From NCBI GenBank assembly GCA_033032865.1, contig JAWHQI010000065.1, positions 1,426,001 through 1,490,000 of the forward strand: a DNA stretch of 64,000 bases, in the 5' to 3' direction. This document shows positions 23,126 to 34,160 of the stretch, piece by piece. Position 1 is the first letter of the stretch, and every line of letters starts with the position of its first letter. The DNA is from Dactylorhiza incarnata. Its lineage: Eukaryota > Streptophyta > Magnoliopsida > Asparagales > Orchidaceae. A model generated the notes under the pieces. It did no database searches. It worked only from the letters and a program-made list of their open reading frames with translations, and was not told the DNA's origin. The translations under genes were made by a program, and so were the position numbers.

Positions 23126-23743
23126 CCAGACATTTGATATGCTGTAGGCAGGCTTAGTAGATATACTAGTAATCCAAGTGATAACCATTGGATATTGTTA
23201 ACTAGAATATTTAAATATCTTCGCGGAACTATTGATTATAGTTTAGTATATACGGGTTTTCCCAAAGTACTAGAAGGTTATTCAGATGTCAATTGGGTAA
23301 CTGATTCGTTAGATGTTAAATCAACAACCGGTTATGTTTTCCTCCTTGGAGGAGCCGCCATTTCGTGGGCTTCTACAAAACAAACTGTGATTTCAAGAAG
23401 TACCATGGAATCCGAGTTTATAACTTTAGACGCTACATGTGTCGAAGCTGAATGACTTAAAAATTTACTTTCCAAAATTCCATTAGTTGGAAAACCATTA
23501 CCTGCTATTTCTTTGCATTGTGATAATAAATCTGTGATTAATTTAACTACTTCAAATAGTACTAATGCTAAAATGAACAAGTTCATGAGAATCAGGTACA
23601 GGCACGTGAAGCAAAGAAGAAAAGAAGCGATATCACTCAATTATGTAAAGTCGGAATTGAATCTGACTGATAATCTTACCAAGGGATTATCCCGAAGGGA
23701 GATTTTGTTGTCATCGAGGGGAATGGGGCTTAAGCCCACATGA
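23126..23743 (+). pseudogene. Copia RT end and RNase H
   Basis: Starts within the motif RPDI, then [29 protein letters not shown], and the RNase H core [29 protein letters not shown] stop (TGA near 23454) follows, then LHCDNKSVINL and the C-terminal block ending LKPT. The upstream three quarters of the polyprotein are absent. No activity possible. Confidence 0.92.
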
Positions 23744-25613
23744 TTTGCTACCAACGGTGGATACCCAACCCATGTGATTGGAGATCCCATCAATTGGGTT
23801 CAATGTGGTAGAAACGAAACCGTTGATGTAGCGTAGTTGGGAGCACAAATTTAAAGGTTGAGAAAACCTCCTCCTCATTCCTATGATATTGTGCTCTACG
23901 TAACAGTTTAAGATGAACGTTTAAGTTTTTAATGGTTGTCAAAGGCATATATCTTTGCGAGATATTGGTTACGAAATATCTCTTGAGGCACCACCTATGT
24001 GGGGGTAGTCATGAGACCACTACTTTGGGATCCGGGCTGAACCTTAATAACCCTCATGAAAAATCAAGGAATGCGCATGACCATTAACGCGTACAACGCC
24101 ATAACCCAATGAACGACTAATTTTTTGTGTGCTTATGTAATTTACCGGTCAAAAGTTTATAATTCAAAGTCTCTGACACATTATACTCTTCGGTGGAGGA
24201 AATAAGTACTAAGTATAGGTTCAAGGTAACCATTCCACCTATACCCATTGCATTAGATACAACTTGATGAAGCAAATTTGTATTTGATTTTAGTTATCAT
24301 TATTAATATCATAACTTATGAAGTTCGCTTTTGGTTTTTTCGCTTTTGTGGGAGATTGTTAGAAATTTTGTAATTAAAAACATTTAATGTATAATGTTTT
24401 ATTGGAGCCTTGTATGGTGTTTGGTGTTTGGCTCCTCATAATTGATGAAAAGCTCCAAAATCAAATGGAGGGAATCCAAATATTTGGAGGGAACCTTTCA
24501 TTAAGAAAAGGATGAATCCTTTAATCCCACCTTGTCATTTTATATTCTTGTTAGTAAGTGTATATATATGTCTTTACACTCTCTTATTTGTTTAAAGGAA
24601 CACAAAGAGAAACTATGAACCACACGCGCGCGCGCGCGCACCGGACCGGATCCGGATTTGGGGAATAATTGAATTGAATTGTATTTTTTGTACAAAATAG
24701 TTTCAGCATTTTTTTTATTCGGAGTTGCGTCGTATGAAAATCGAAGTTGCGTCGAGTAGAAGTTGAAGCAGCGTCGACAAGCTCGCAGAAGTTGGAGTTG
24801 CGTCAAATGGAACTCGACGCACCCACCAACGTCGACTGGAATTGCGTCGATAAGAAGTCGAAGCAGCCTCTTGCGTCGATAAGTTCTCGACGCTTGCGTC
24901 GATAAAAAGTCGAAGCGGTCCGTCGTCTTGACCTGCGTCGATAAGTATTCGACGTACCGTCGAGTTGCGTCGAATGGATTCGACGCAACGTCGAATTGAA
25001 TTCGACGCGACCTGTCGTTTTGCGCTTTCTCTTCGCAATGATTACGCGTAAGTACTAACTGTTTCTTTTACGCATTTTTCTCGCCATTACTCCTTTACAT
25101 TGGAAATCTTTCATGTTTCTCTGTCGATTATCTCATACCAATTATAACCGTTGGAATTAATTACGTGTTAACTTTCCGAGACTCATAAATAGGAGGTTTA
25201 TTCTGAATCGTTTTAGACGCTTCACACTTTCAGAAATCTTTCCCTTACTCTCTGGTTTTTGCTACCATTTTCGTGATTCTGCTTTCTTTATATATGCTTC
25301 ATCAAGTGGGAGTTTGGGTGCTCTGTGCTTCTTCGGTGTCCGCGCATATCGAAGTTTTTGGGATCTAGCCGGGTGTTGTACCTTGGAGGAGTGAGCATCG
25401 GTCGAAAACCCTGTCGGAGGGTGGTGCAACTTCTTTAGGACAGTTATCACACGCCTTACCCAGGATCGAATCTAATCTATTCTATATTCTGATTACTATT
25501 ATTTCTAACCCATCTGTTTATTCAAAATCTGTTACTATTTTATTATTTACTGTTTCTCAAATTCGAAAATATATATAAATATAGGAATATATGAAAAATA
25601 TTCCAACAAAGTT

Positions 25614-26222
25614 TTCTTATCAATTTCATGGTTTGATTATCATGTTGCGGACTGTTGCTAACTTGATTTTTTTTTAATTGTTGGAGAGCTTTAGCCAATG
25701 TTAAATATGATACCACACCCAGTCAGCAAACGGCGATGCGCTCTGGGCTTGAGGAGAGCAGGGGAATGACACTTTGAGCTCAAAGAAAACAAGTTGCAGG
25801 CTGGGAAAACTGGGATTGAGAAAATGAATGTTCCCTTATAGTTGGGACAACTGTGGATGAGAAAGCAGGTCTTCCACCAGGGACGAAGTGATCCACTTCT
25901 GGTTACTGCTAGAGAAGGATTGCGTGGAGGAGGTTTGGGTCGACCTAGGAGGGTCATTGCTCATGGATGGAAAGTGTTAGGGAGGCAGAATGATTAGGGG
26001 ACCATGATGGGCCCATGGGACTACACACATCGTCAGGTGGAGACGACCCCATCCGAGGCGGGCATGGATGAGATGCAGCGAGTCATTTTTATTTCGCACT
26101 GTTATTTTCACATTAATATTCAATTTTCTATATTTGTGAGCTTGCCCAGATGTTAGGGCCTCTACATATGGATTTACGTTATGGAAAACTTTTAGAATTA
26201 GCCAAGGATGTTCTCTTGAAGT
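25614..26222. other. Unassigned intron sequence
   Basis: I see no gene or identifiable repeat here. Confidence 0.4.
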
Positions 26223-26710
26223 TGTAACATCCCTGGCCTACAAATATAATATAGCATGGGTCCGGTCGGGCCCCCACGACATATAACATTCACAAACCTA
26301 AAATGTTAATAAATTGTACAAGAAAGAAACTACGACGTTATCTCATATTCCCATACCAAAACACAACGGAAGCTTACTACAAAATTTCTAAAGTACGAAT
26401 GTCCACTAATACAACCAAATAATGAAAAAACAGTTCGACGTTAAGGCCTTACATAGCTTTCAAATGAAATAAGTGCAAAACTAAAGGAACTAAAAACGGG
26501 GTGGGGAGCTTCATGTCAAGGGCTGCTAGTTCAAAGCGCAACCGTGACCATGGTTTTATACATGGATGGCGCAATAAGTCACATGTTGAGGGATAAGACA
26601 TCAAAGAGGTCGAAGACTTAGGTGTGTGAGCCCTTGACACAAGTATGGCTCCATACTCAAAATGATCATGCATACGGGGAATAGCAAAATAATAAGAATT
26701 AAGCGTAGCC
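26223..26710 (-). repeat. Gypsy LTR fragment (minus orientation)
   Basis: Begins TGTAACATCCCTGGCC and holds GTCCGGTCGGGCCCCC, similar in layout to the left end of the solo LTR at 45606 (TGTAACACCCC, then GTCCGGCCGGGCCCC). It therefore looks like the 3' end of a minus-strand LTR of that type. Its other end is lost against the next element near 26710. Confidence 0.55.
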
Positions 26711-26803
26711 ATGATATCTTATGGTGTAGAAGAATACGGAAATCTCCTGAACACTGGAGAGAAATCTTGAAGATGACGCAAGATTCTAGAATGATGTGGA
26801 GTC

Positions 26804-26880
26804 TTCCAGAAGATTCTAAGTTGTGTAGAATGCTCTAGAATATTGCGGAATTGTGTAGAGATTTCTAGAATATTCTAGAA
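26804..26880 (+). promoter_or_regulatory. Heat-shock elements
   Basis: Two perfect matches to the alternating nGAAn/nTTCn heat-shock-factor site: TTCCAGAAGATTC (26804-26816, three units) and TTCTAGAATATTCTAGAA (26863-26880, four units). Further imperfect ones follow. They lie about 260-330 bp upstream of the TATA box. Known HSF sites need three or more alternating units; whether these bind is not shown. Confidence 0.65.
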
Positions 26881-27138
26881 GAGTGGAATAATCTAGAATA
26901 TTTTAGAAGAACGAGGAATCTTCTAGATAACTCTAGGTGTGTGTAAAGGTATCTAGAAGTGTGTGGAGTTTTGTAGAAGTTGGGAGTAATCTAAAATAGT
27001 CTAGAGTACTCTTGAATGTTGTAAACCAGTGTGGATGCTTGTACATAGCTATGAGAGAACTGTAGAATAGTTTAGAAGAGTCTAGAATAGAGAGGTTCTA
27101 GAGTCTTCCATTGTTTGGAGGGAAAACCCCTTGGAGTC

Positions 27139-27146
27139 TATAAAAA
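27139..27146 (+). promoter_or_regulatory. TATA box of the LTR
   Basis: TATAAAAA, placed downstream of the HSE-like cluster and about 310 bp before the primer site. Confidence 0.6.
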
Positions 27147-27452
27147 GGGGATGAGTGTTCATTTGAGTCAAGGAATTTTGGAAGCAGTCTTGAAAGCAAT
27201 CTTGGAATCAATCCAAGAATGTATGTAAGCCACCAAAGAGTCAAGAATTGTAAAGTTTCAAAGTTGTGAATAGAAGTTTGAGTATTATTGAGTGTTCTCC
27301 AATTTCCACCATATACTTGTGTGTGTGTGTGCATATAATTCCGCTGCGAGAGAAGAGGTGAAGACTACCTTAGCTATTGTGAAGGGCGCAAAAAGGAGTT
27401 AAGGCCGCACAGATCAAGGTTTGAGCGCGGGTCCACCGCTGTGTCTGTGACA

Positions 27453-27470
27453 TTTGGTATCAGAGTGAGG
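27453..27470 (+). other. Primer binding site (Met tRNA)
   Basis: TTTGGTATCAGAGTGAGG, then TTCGACC. The match to initiator-Met tRNA extends into the T-arm, longer than usual. Confidence 0.8.
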
Positions 27471-27531
27471 TTCGACCAAGCTGGGCGAATTTGTCAAGGT
27501 TACACAAGAGGCACATCAATCAACAAGGCAT

Positions 27532-28155
27532 ATGAGGGAAGAGTTATGTTGTAGTTCAAGGGGTCATACGACAGTATCGCAGAGTTGCATGGCCAATATG
27601 GAGTTAGCCATGGCGACAGTCCAAGCACGGAGCAAGAACACATCCAAGTGCGTGATGGAGCCAAAATCTAGGGAGGAGGAGGTCCAAAGAGAGATGCCGG
27701 ATGTTCTTGATGTTGAGTCCTTGAAGAGGAGCGAACCCCTACAAGCCATGCTGAAAGCAAGAAACCGAAAGAAAGGGGAAAACGATGGGTGGATCACATC
27801 ACGCCAGCAATGTAAGATCATCAACCCCAAGTGGTTTGAGGGTCTTAGAACAACAAAAGAAGTTAATGATTTCGTGGAGAACTTGGAGCAGCACTTTCTT
27901 GCAAACATGATCACCGACGAGGAAATGCGGATAGGAATCGCTCGATTTCACTTGGTAAGAGAAGATTTACGTTGGTTGATTGATATGCGAAAGAGAGAGA
28001 CAATCAAGACTTGGGAGGATTTTAAGAGAGAACTTAGACATCAATTTGATCCTAAGTTCTCGAATGAGAAGACGATGGTGATGCCAACACGTCGTTGCTT
28101 CAGATGCAAGGAGAATCATAGATCGATGGATTGCCCAATTTCGGATTCCCCATAA
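27532..28155 (+). CDS. Retrotransposon Gag-like protein
   Basis: A 207-residue open frame 80 bp after the primer site. The central part has the pattern of Ty3/Gypsy-type gag (WFEGLRTTKEVNDFVENLEQ, then FHLVREDLRWL, TWEDFKRELRHQFDP). A zinc knuckle follows, CFRCKENHRSMDCP, at about residues 190-203. The frame stops at 28155 within a 29-bp tandem repeat (TTCGGATTCCCCATAAGCGG), after which a second knuckle (CIFCKGDHEMESCP) lies at about 28195-28237 in another frame. No protease or RT follows. The stop may come from the small duplication. Confidence 0.7.
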   Translation: MREELCCSSRGHTTVSQSCMANMELAMATVQARSKNTSKCVMEPKSREEEVQREMPDVLDVESLKRSEPLQAMLKARNRKKGENDGWITSRQQCKIINPKWFEGLRTTKEVNDFVENLEQHFLANMITDEEMRIGIARFHLVREDLRWLIDMRKRETIKTWEDFKRELRHQFDPKFSNEKTMVMPTRRCFRCKENHRSMDCPISDSP

Positions 28156-28227
28156 GCGGGCTGCCCAATTTCGGATTCCCCATAAGCGGGCATGCATCTT
28201 TTGCAAAGGAGACCATGAAATGGAAAG

Positions 28228-28767
28228 TTGTCCAATCAGGTATGGGTTCAGGGCTCTCCCAAAAGAATCCTGCATCAAGCCCAAGATGTGGAGTTGAGTT
28301 GTCACGGGGGCAACACTTCCGCGGAGGAAGAAGTGGTATTATGCGATGTGGAGCAGGATATGGATAAAGACTCTGAGTGCCGAGAGGGCGAATCTCACAA
28401 GGGAGAACAAATCATGGAGATCAAGCTGCAACTAGTTGAGGACGCAGAGTCCAAATGCCAAGGGGGTGAGGATGGCATAGAGGATCCAGTCGAGGAGTTC
28501 AAAGGTGAGCAATCGGTCGAAGAGATATCCAAGTGTCGTGGAGGCAATGCTCGCACAAATGCACCATGTGAAGAGATCGGTTTGGAGAAAGCAGAGGACA
28601 CGGAGTTCGATATCCAAGTGAGCGAAGCTCACATTGAGAATTGTTTTGAGGGTGAGCCAAAGGAGAACACGGAGTCCACATCATGTGAATTTGTGATCTT
28701 TAAAGATGCAGAGAAGTCACTACTCCATGCTGAGAAGTCACTACTCGTGCTTCGTATGAGCGTTTAA
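28228..28767 (+). CDS. Acidic hypothetical protein next to gag
   Basis: A 179-residue frame rich in Glu, Asp, Ser and Cys, with diverged repeats around SKCRGG / SKCQGG / SECREG. It follows the second zinc knuckle and may be the C-terminal part of the same gag after a frameshift. No known domain. It ends abruptly where the Sirevirus-like fragment starts, so this retroelement is truncated here. Confidence 0.4.
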   Translation: MSNQVWVQGSPKRILHQAQDVELSCHGGNTSAEEEVVLCDVEQDMDKDSECREGESHKGEQIMEIKLQLVEDAESKCQGGEDGIEDPVEEFKGEQSVEEISKCRGGNARTNAPCEEIGLEKAEDTEFDIQVSEAHIENCFEGEPKENTESTSCEFVIFKDAEKSLLHAEKSLLVLRMSV

Positions 28768-28772
28768 CATTT

Positions 28773-29786
28773 TTTTATTAAAGCACGGTTATAAAATGGG
28801 TAGCGTTGATAATACACTCTTCATTAAGCATATTAATAATGATTTGATCATTTTACAAATTTATGTTGATGATATTAGTTTTGGAGCCACTAATGAAGAG
28901 TTGTGTAATGAAGTAGTACAAGTGATGCAAAACGAATTTGAAATAAGCTTAGTTGGAGAACTCATATATTTTTTAGGTTTTCAAATCACACAAAAAAAAT
29001 GATAGAATCTTTATTTGTCAAACTAAATACGTACATGATATGTTAAAACGTTTTGGATTTGAAAACTTAAAACTAGCTAGTATACCAATGAGTGCATCAC
29101 TAACATTAGGAAGGGATGAAGCCGTAATTTCAATTGATCAAACTTTGTATAGAGGAATGATTCCTAGACCCGACATTACTTTTGTCGTATGTTTATGTGC
29201 TAGATTTCAAGCTAATCCAAAAGAATCTCATTTAAAAGCGGTGAAATGAATTTTTAGATATTTAATCGGAACATCTAAATTAGGTCTATGGTACCCAAAC
29301 AATGATTCTTTTCTTTTACATGGCTATTCTGATTATAATTCTGATTATTCGGGGTGTTCATTAGATAGGAAAAGCACTAGTGGCACATGTCATTTCTTAG
29401 GTCCTTCACTAGTTGCATGGTCAAGTAGAAAATAAAATTCGGTTGCCCTCACCACCACCGAGGCCGATTAGATCGCACTAGTAAGTTGGTGTGCACAATC
29501 ATTATGGATGACTCAAACCTTAGAAAACTTCGGAGTTCATCTAACCAATATTGAACTAAAGTGTGACAACAAGAGTGCTATTAGCCTAACAAACAATATG
29601 TTCATCACTCAAGCTCCAAACACACAGACGTAAGACATCACTTCATTAGGGATCACATAAAGAAAGAACATGTTCATGTAAACTTTATAGGAACTGAATC
29701 GCAACTTGCAGACATCTTTAGCAAGCCTCTACCCGATGCACGATTTGATTTGCTTAGGCTAGAATTAGGGGTTTGGACATCTTAGC
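28773..29786 (+). pseudogene. Sirevirus-like Copia RT end and RNase H
   Basis: Starts inside RT just before the catalytic motif (YKMGSVDNTLF, then IYVDDISFGATNEE), followed by GELIYFLGFQI, MLKRFGFENLK and RPDITFVVCLCARFQANPKE. RNase H remnants continue to about 29786 (WCAQSLWMTQ, CDNKSAI, ADIF.KPLP, LELGVWTS). Stops at 29002 and later and several frameshifts break it. The upstream two thirds are missing; it abuts the gag element at about 28770. Confidence 0.88.
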
Positions 29787-31650
29787 TTAAAACGACAAAC
29801 CCACATTTTTGTGTGTATTCTTGTCTGATTTCTTTGCTCTAATACATAGCTCTTACACTGAACAATCATAATCAGGTGAAAATTTTCAAAAACACACATT
29901 TTCTTGAAAATACAACTTCTGTTACTAGCGCGCGGCGGCAGGTTTTACCGCTGGCGTTAGTATAAAAATCCTGAATTTGCTATTTATTTTAAAAGTTCTG
30001 TATTTGTATTTATTTCCTATTACTCTCTAAATATTAAAAACAACAACAAACAAAAACATGTTTTTTCTTTTCATATCAAAAATCAACTACAAAATTGAAA
30101 AACAAACTAAAAACACAAAAATATATTTTCAATTGTTTTAATATTGTCTTCAAAATTTTTAAAAATTTATACAAACTAATTGATATTCATTGAAATGTTT
30201 CAAGGATGATTAGGTTCATCATTTCAAGGTTACAATACAATGTTAAATTCAAATTTCAAGTATCTTAAGACATTATTTTGTGTCATGCCTTAAACATTAT
30301 CTTGTAATGTGCAATGAAATTGATTATATAAATCATGTCTAGGATTGCTTAGCATGCTTCTAAGTATGAGTAATGTTTTATATTTGATAATGATTTACAC
30401 ACTCGCATCTTTGATAATTTACATATGATTTTAATCTTACTCTTGCATGATTGTGTAATATAATAACTTAAATTGTTGGATGTGTAATTAGTTTACCTAC
30501 ACCACAATAAAAATCTTTTTCATGCACCCATATTTGAAGAAGTATGTTCATTCAAAAACTCTATGTTTGCAAAAACAAGTGAATTCGAAGACCTTTGTCA
30601 TTAAGCTAAAATTCAAATGAATAATTGACAAAGATAACTCCACCAAGCACTACTCACCCTCCTGATAAGTCTCCATGTGCGTTGTGAGGTTGAGCACCTT
30701 CGAGAGAATTATAAAATGTTTTGTGCAAACACTACTATACACTACTTCTTGTACACCTGATCACAAATAAATCGAAGAAAACATAATATGTGTTTTCTCA
30801 AGCACTACTTTGCACTCTGATAAGTCTTAATGAGCATTGTGTGTGCAGAGCACCTTGATAGTTGTACTATTTTTATGTGCATTGAAATCAAATATAGCTT
30901 TTTGGGTAGAAGTAATTATAAAAACGCATTTTCGATAATGTTGTGTTTATTCCATTATACATGTCGCGTGTTTTGATTAAATCATTTGTATACTCTAATC
31001 AAAAATATTATTCGTACACATCATTATCTCTTATAAGACTTCTACTCATGAGAATTGAAGTCTAATGCATATCTACATTTTTTCTCTACAATCAGTAGTA
31101 GATGCACTAGATAGCATTGCAAGATCTCTACAATATATAAGTTTACTTGAATTACGAATTTAAAAAATTATATCTTTCTATCTTGTCTTGATAAACTAGA
31201 TCGTGCTAGCATTTTTTTAAATAAAACTTATTTTCCGCTACGCCTTGTATGCTCAATTTTGATTATTTACTTTCTAAACAAGTGTTATTATGTTTTGATA
31301 ACAAGTGATATTTGATCTTGGTCTTCAATAGATAAAGCATCTATTTTCATTAGACTAAGACTCTTACTCATTTACTATGCTTCAAACTCTTATAAAGATG
31401 TTTCTTTACAAAATCTTTCAACAAGCTTTCCACAAATTTTACTACTTATAAGCTCGATCTTGAATATTTTCTTACCCAACAAGTGGTCTTGTTTACTAAT
31501 CTAATGGTACCTCACACTTACAAATTAAATCTCTTTTATTCATTCGCCATGTGGTATCACTAAGTAATAAATCTTTGTTATGTTCATTCCCTTATCTACA
31601 AACATATTAACTCTTAAACGATATATTTTTTCTCCACCCACTTTTGATAA
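29787..31650 (+). other. Long 3' spacer of the Sirevirus-like element
   Basis: AT-rich and non-coding, about 1.9 kb between RNase H and the purine tracts. No env-like frame is seen. A TACCGCTGGCGTTAGT motif at about 29948 recurs in the LTR. Confidence 0.6.
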
Positions 31651-31654
31651 TACC

Positions 31655-31864
31655 AAAAGGGGGAGAATAACTTTGAAAGAAATTCACACTTAAGGGGAGT
31701 AAAATACATAGGATGCTTTGATGTAGAGGTAGCACTCATATAGGGGGAGCATCTATATAGGGGAGCATATGCATACTATCATGTTTATCCTTTACTATAA
31801 ACACAAATCTTATATTTGAATGATTTCTTTCTATGAGGATTTGTTATTATTAAAAGGGGGAGTT
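31655..31864 (+). other. Multiple polypurine tracts
   Basis: At least five tracts: AAAAGGGGGAGAA (about 31657), AAGGGGAGTA (31693), AGGGGGAGCA (31743), AGGGGAGCAT (31760) and AAAAGGGGGAG (31853) just before the LTR. Multiple tracts before the 3' LTR are characteristic of Sireviruses. Confidence 0.75.
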
Positions 31865-33280
31865 TGTTGCAACATATTTTTCACATCTCTTGGTTTGAGA
31901 ATAACAAATCTCATTGTATTTGATCATACTTGTCATGTGTTTATAGTGCGCAGGAACTTCAGCTTTCAAGCCCCTATGAGTACGAAAAAGAAAGACGACG
32001 ATCCTCTATCATTATGACGCTCTGTTGCTATCGCGGCGCGTTAACGCTACCGATGGCGGTAGCTTCTGCATACTTGGAAATATCGTCGAGATGGCAATAT
32101 CGTCGAGAACGGAATATCGACGTGACTCATATATAGCAAGTTACCGCGGCGTGTTAACGTTACCGCTGGCGATAGCGTTGGCATATTTGGAAATAGCATC
32201 GAGAAGAAGATATCGTCGAGAAAGGAATGTCGACGGGACTCTGATATAGCATGTCCTACCGCGGCGCGTTAAGGCTAACGTCCGGAGGTAACTTAAGGAA
32301 GTCCCACCATCATGTTGCTGATTAAGGAGCAAAAAAGGAAGGAGATCTGATTGCAAGGAAACATATTGTACTAACGCGGCGAGTTAGTATTACCACGGCG
32401 GGATGGGGTGCCAAATTTGGAGCCAGAATGTTGCCAAAGATGACTCAATCCGCGTGTCAGCCTATTGCCTAAAGAGGCTACCGCTCCGTGGTAGCACTAC
32501 CGCTGGCGCTAGGATCCGAGTCTATTTACAGAGCGGTCCTCCTCCATTTAGCGGTGCTGATTAACGACGCAACAAAGCCAGAACTCCTATACCTTCGTGA
32601 GAGCCTCCTCCTTGCAACCAAGAGAACTCCATCAACGCTCGTGAACGCTAAGAGGATCGATCACGTTTACATCATCTTCAAGTTCAACATATGAGGGAGT
32701 TTTTGATGTTTTACTTTCATTATTGTTTGTAGCTCTTATTTTTGTCGGTAGAGAAATTCGGTCATGTGTTGGTGACTAGGACCTTGCGAGGACTAGGGAG
32801 AATTCGCCGCGTGGGTGTGACGACTAGGTCTAGGGTTAGATCTAGGGGGCGGCTCGAGGCCTCATCTGGGAGAGATAGGCTAGAGTCAACCGGTCCTTGG
32901 GAGAAGGGTCGGTATAGAAAACCAAAAAGGTTTTTACATTCAAGCGTCATTGGGATTAAGTTTTGTAATCATGTTTAAAGCAATAATATTATCTTTTTCT
33001 TTGGCATTGATGTGTTATCTCTGATCTTTGGAATCTAAACGAAAAGGGAGCTTTCTGTCACTAACGCGAGCAGTAACTTCTACCGCTGGCGGTAGCAACA
33101 GAGGTTTTATCTCTCTTGCATCGTGCAACACAGTTTCATAAAAGCTTATATTATTGTCTTAACTGAAATATTTTCATAAAATATAATCAACATATTTGCA
33201 TAATTTCACCTAAGCTTTGAAAAGTTTTTAAACCCTTATTCACCCCCCCCCCCCATCTAAGCGCGCCTACAGATCCAACA
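31865..33280 (+). repeat. Sirevirus-like 3' LTR
   Basis: A 1.4-kb LTR from TGTTGCAACA to GATCCAACA. The end region has the C run and CTAAGCGCGCC often seen before the CA end in this group. It holds repeated motifs built on TACCGCTGGCG and CGCGGCG.GTTA at about 32030, 32150, 32260, 32370, 32480 and 33065. No 5' partner in the window, so no target duplication can be tested. Confidence 0.75.
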
Positions 33281-33284
33281 AGAA

Positions 33285-33683
33285 CGTGGTGTCGTGGAAA
33301 AGTACGAAACATCATATCATTGTTATATCTAATGTTGAGTGTGAATACACGGTTGTGGCTCACTACATGCAAATTGATCTAGATCAAGCAATTTTTGACT
33401 AAATTAAAGTAGGAAGTTAGTCCTATGCAGCTACTATGTGATAATGTTGTAGCTATGCATATAGCAACTAATCATATCTTCCATGAATGCACAAAATATA
33501 TCGATATAAACCGTCACTTATGTAAGATAAAAGATTTTAGATGGCACTATTAGTACCAAGTCTATCAAAATTGCTTACCAACTTGCTGACATCTTTACAA
33601 AATCTCATATTGAAACCAAGAGTAAAAGTACAAGAGATGAGCTTGAGAGTGCTACTCCTTCCCTACTGCAACTTAAGGGGGAG
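33285..33683 (+). pseudogene. Copia RNase H remnant
   Basis: Decayed RNase H and C-terminal region: NVVSWKST, then QLLCDNVVAMHIATNHIF, TKYIDINRHL and YQLADIFTKSHIETK in several frames. It ends at purine tract TTAAGGGGGAG near 33673. This is the tail of a different Copia. Confidence 0.8.
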
Positions 33684-34160
33684 TGTGAGACGGTCATCAA
33701 ATATGGCGAGTCACTGATGATAGCATCACAAAATAATAAGAGAAATGAATACAAAGCTACTTGTGGGCTTTCACGGATATGAAGTGAAAATCCTTGAGGG
33801 TGTGCGGATAGGTTCGGCTTCTCTATAACACCTTGGACATCATCGACAGGTATTTACATACTCAATAGATTAATATTTGACTAACTAGAATTTAGCAATA
33901 CTAACCAAACAAATATTTCATTTAATAACTAAATCTTTATTTTTAATTACTTGGATTATTCATTGCAACACAGGGACGTGTAACTAGTATATATATTATA
34001 CACATACCCACATAAATAAATAAAAACCTAATCCATACTACTGTTCTAAATATAAAAATACAAAACCACGACAATAATTTGCACACACTTTTCAAGACAA
34101 ACAAGCGAACAACTTTATAAATAGAATGCCCTAAAGTGCTAAGCACTAACGATACAGTAA
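33684..34160 (+). repeat. Probable Copia 3' LTR start
   Basis: Begins TGTGAGACGG straight after the purine tract at 33673. The right end is not determined; the sequence is AT-rich with no coding content. Confidence 0.4.

Larger units (their letters stand above)
21908..25608 (+). mobile_element. Internally deleted Copia retrotransposon
   Basis: A 3.7-kb element with target duplication AAGTT (21903-21907 and 25609-25613). The 5' LTR (21908-23125) has lost its end, and the 3' LTR (24357-25608) is whole, TGTTAGAA to TTCCAACA, after purine tract TTTTGTGGGAGAT. Between them only the RT end, RNase H and 3' untranslated region survive. A single deletion removed the 5' LTR end, primer site, gag, protease, integrase and most of RT. 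Antisense to ASA. Confidence 0.93.
26720..27452 (+). repeat. LTR with heat-shock-element-like sites
   Basis: Inferred LTR because it ends GTGTCTGTGACA directly before a primer site and contains a TATA box. The left edge is uncertain (26700-26760). The segment 26780-27100 is packed with TTCTAGAA-like inverted repeats upstream of the TATA box. No second copy exists in the window, so LTR status rests on context. Confidence 0.6.

Noticed and set aside
26223..27452. A single 1.2-kb LTR from TGTAACA to TGTGACA
   Set aside because: The left 490 bases resemble the opposite-strand end of another LTR family (solo LTR at 45606), so I split the region into two elements.
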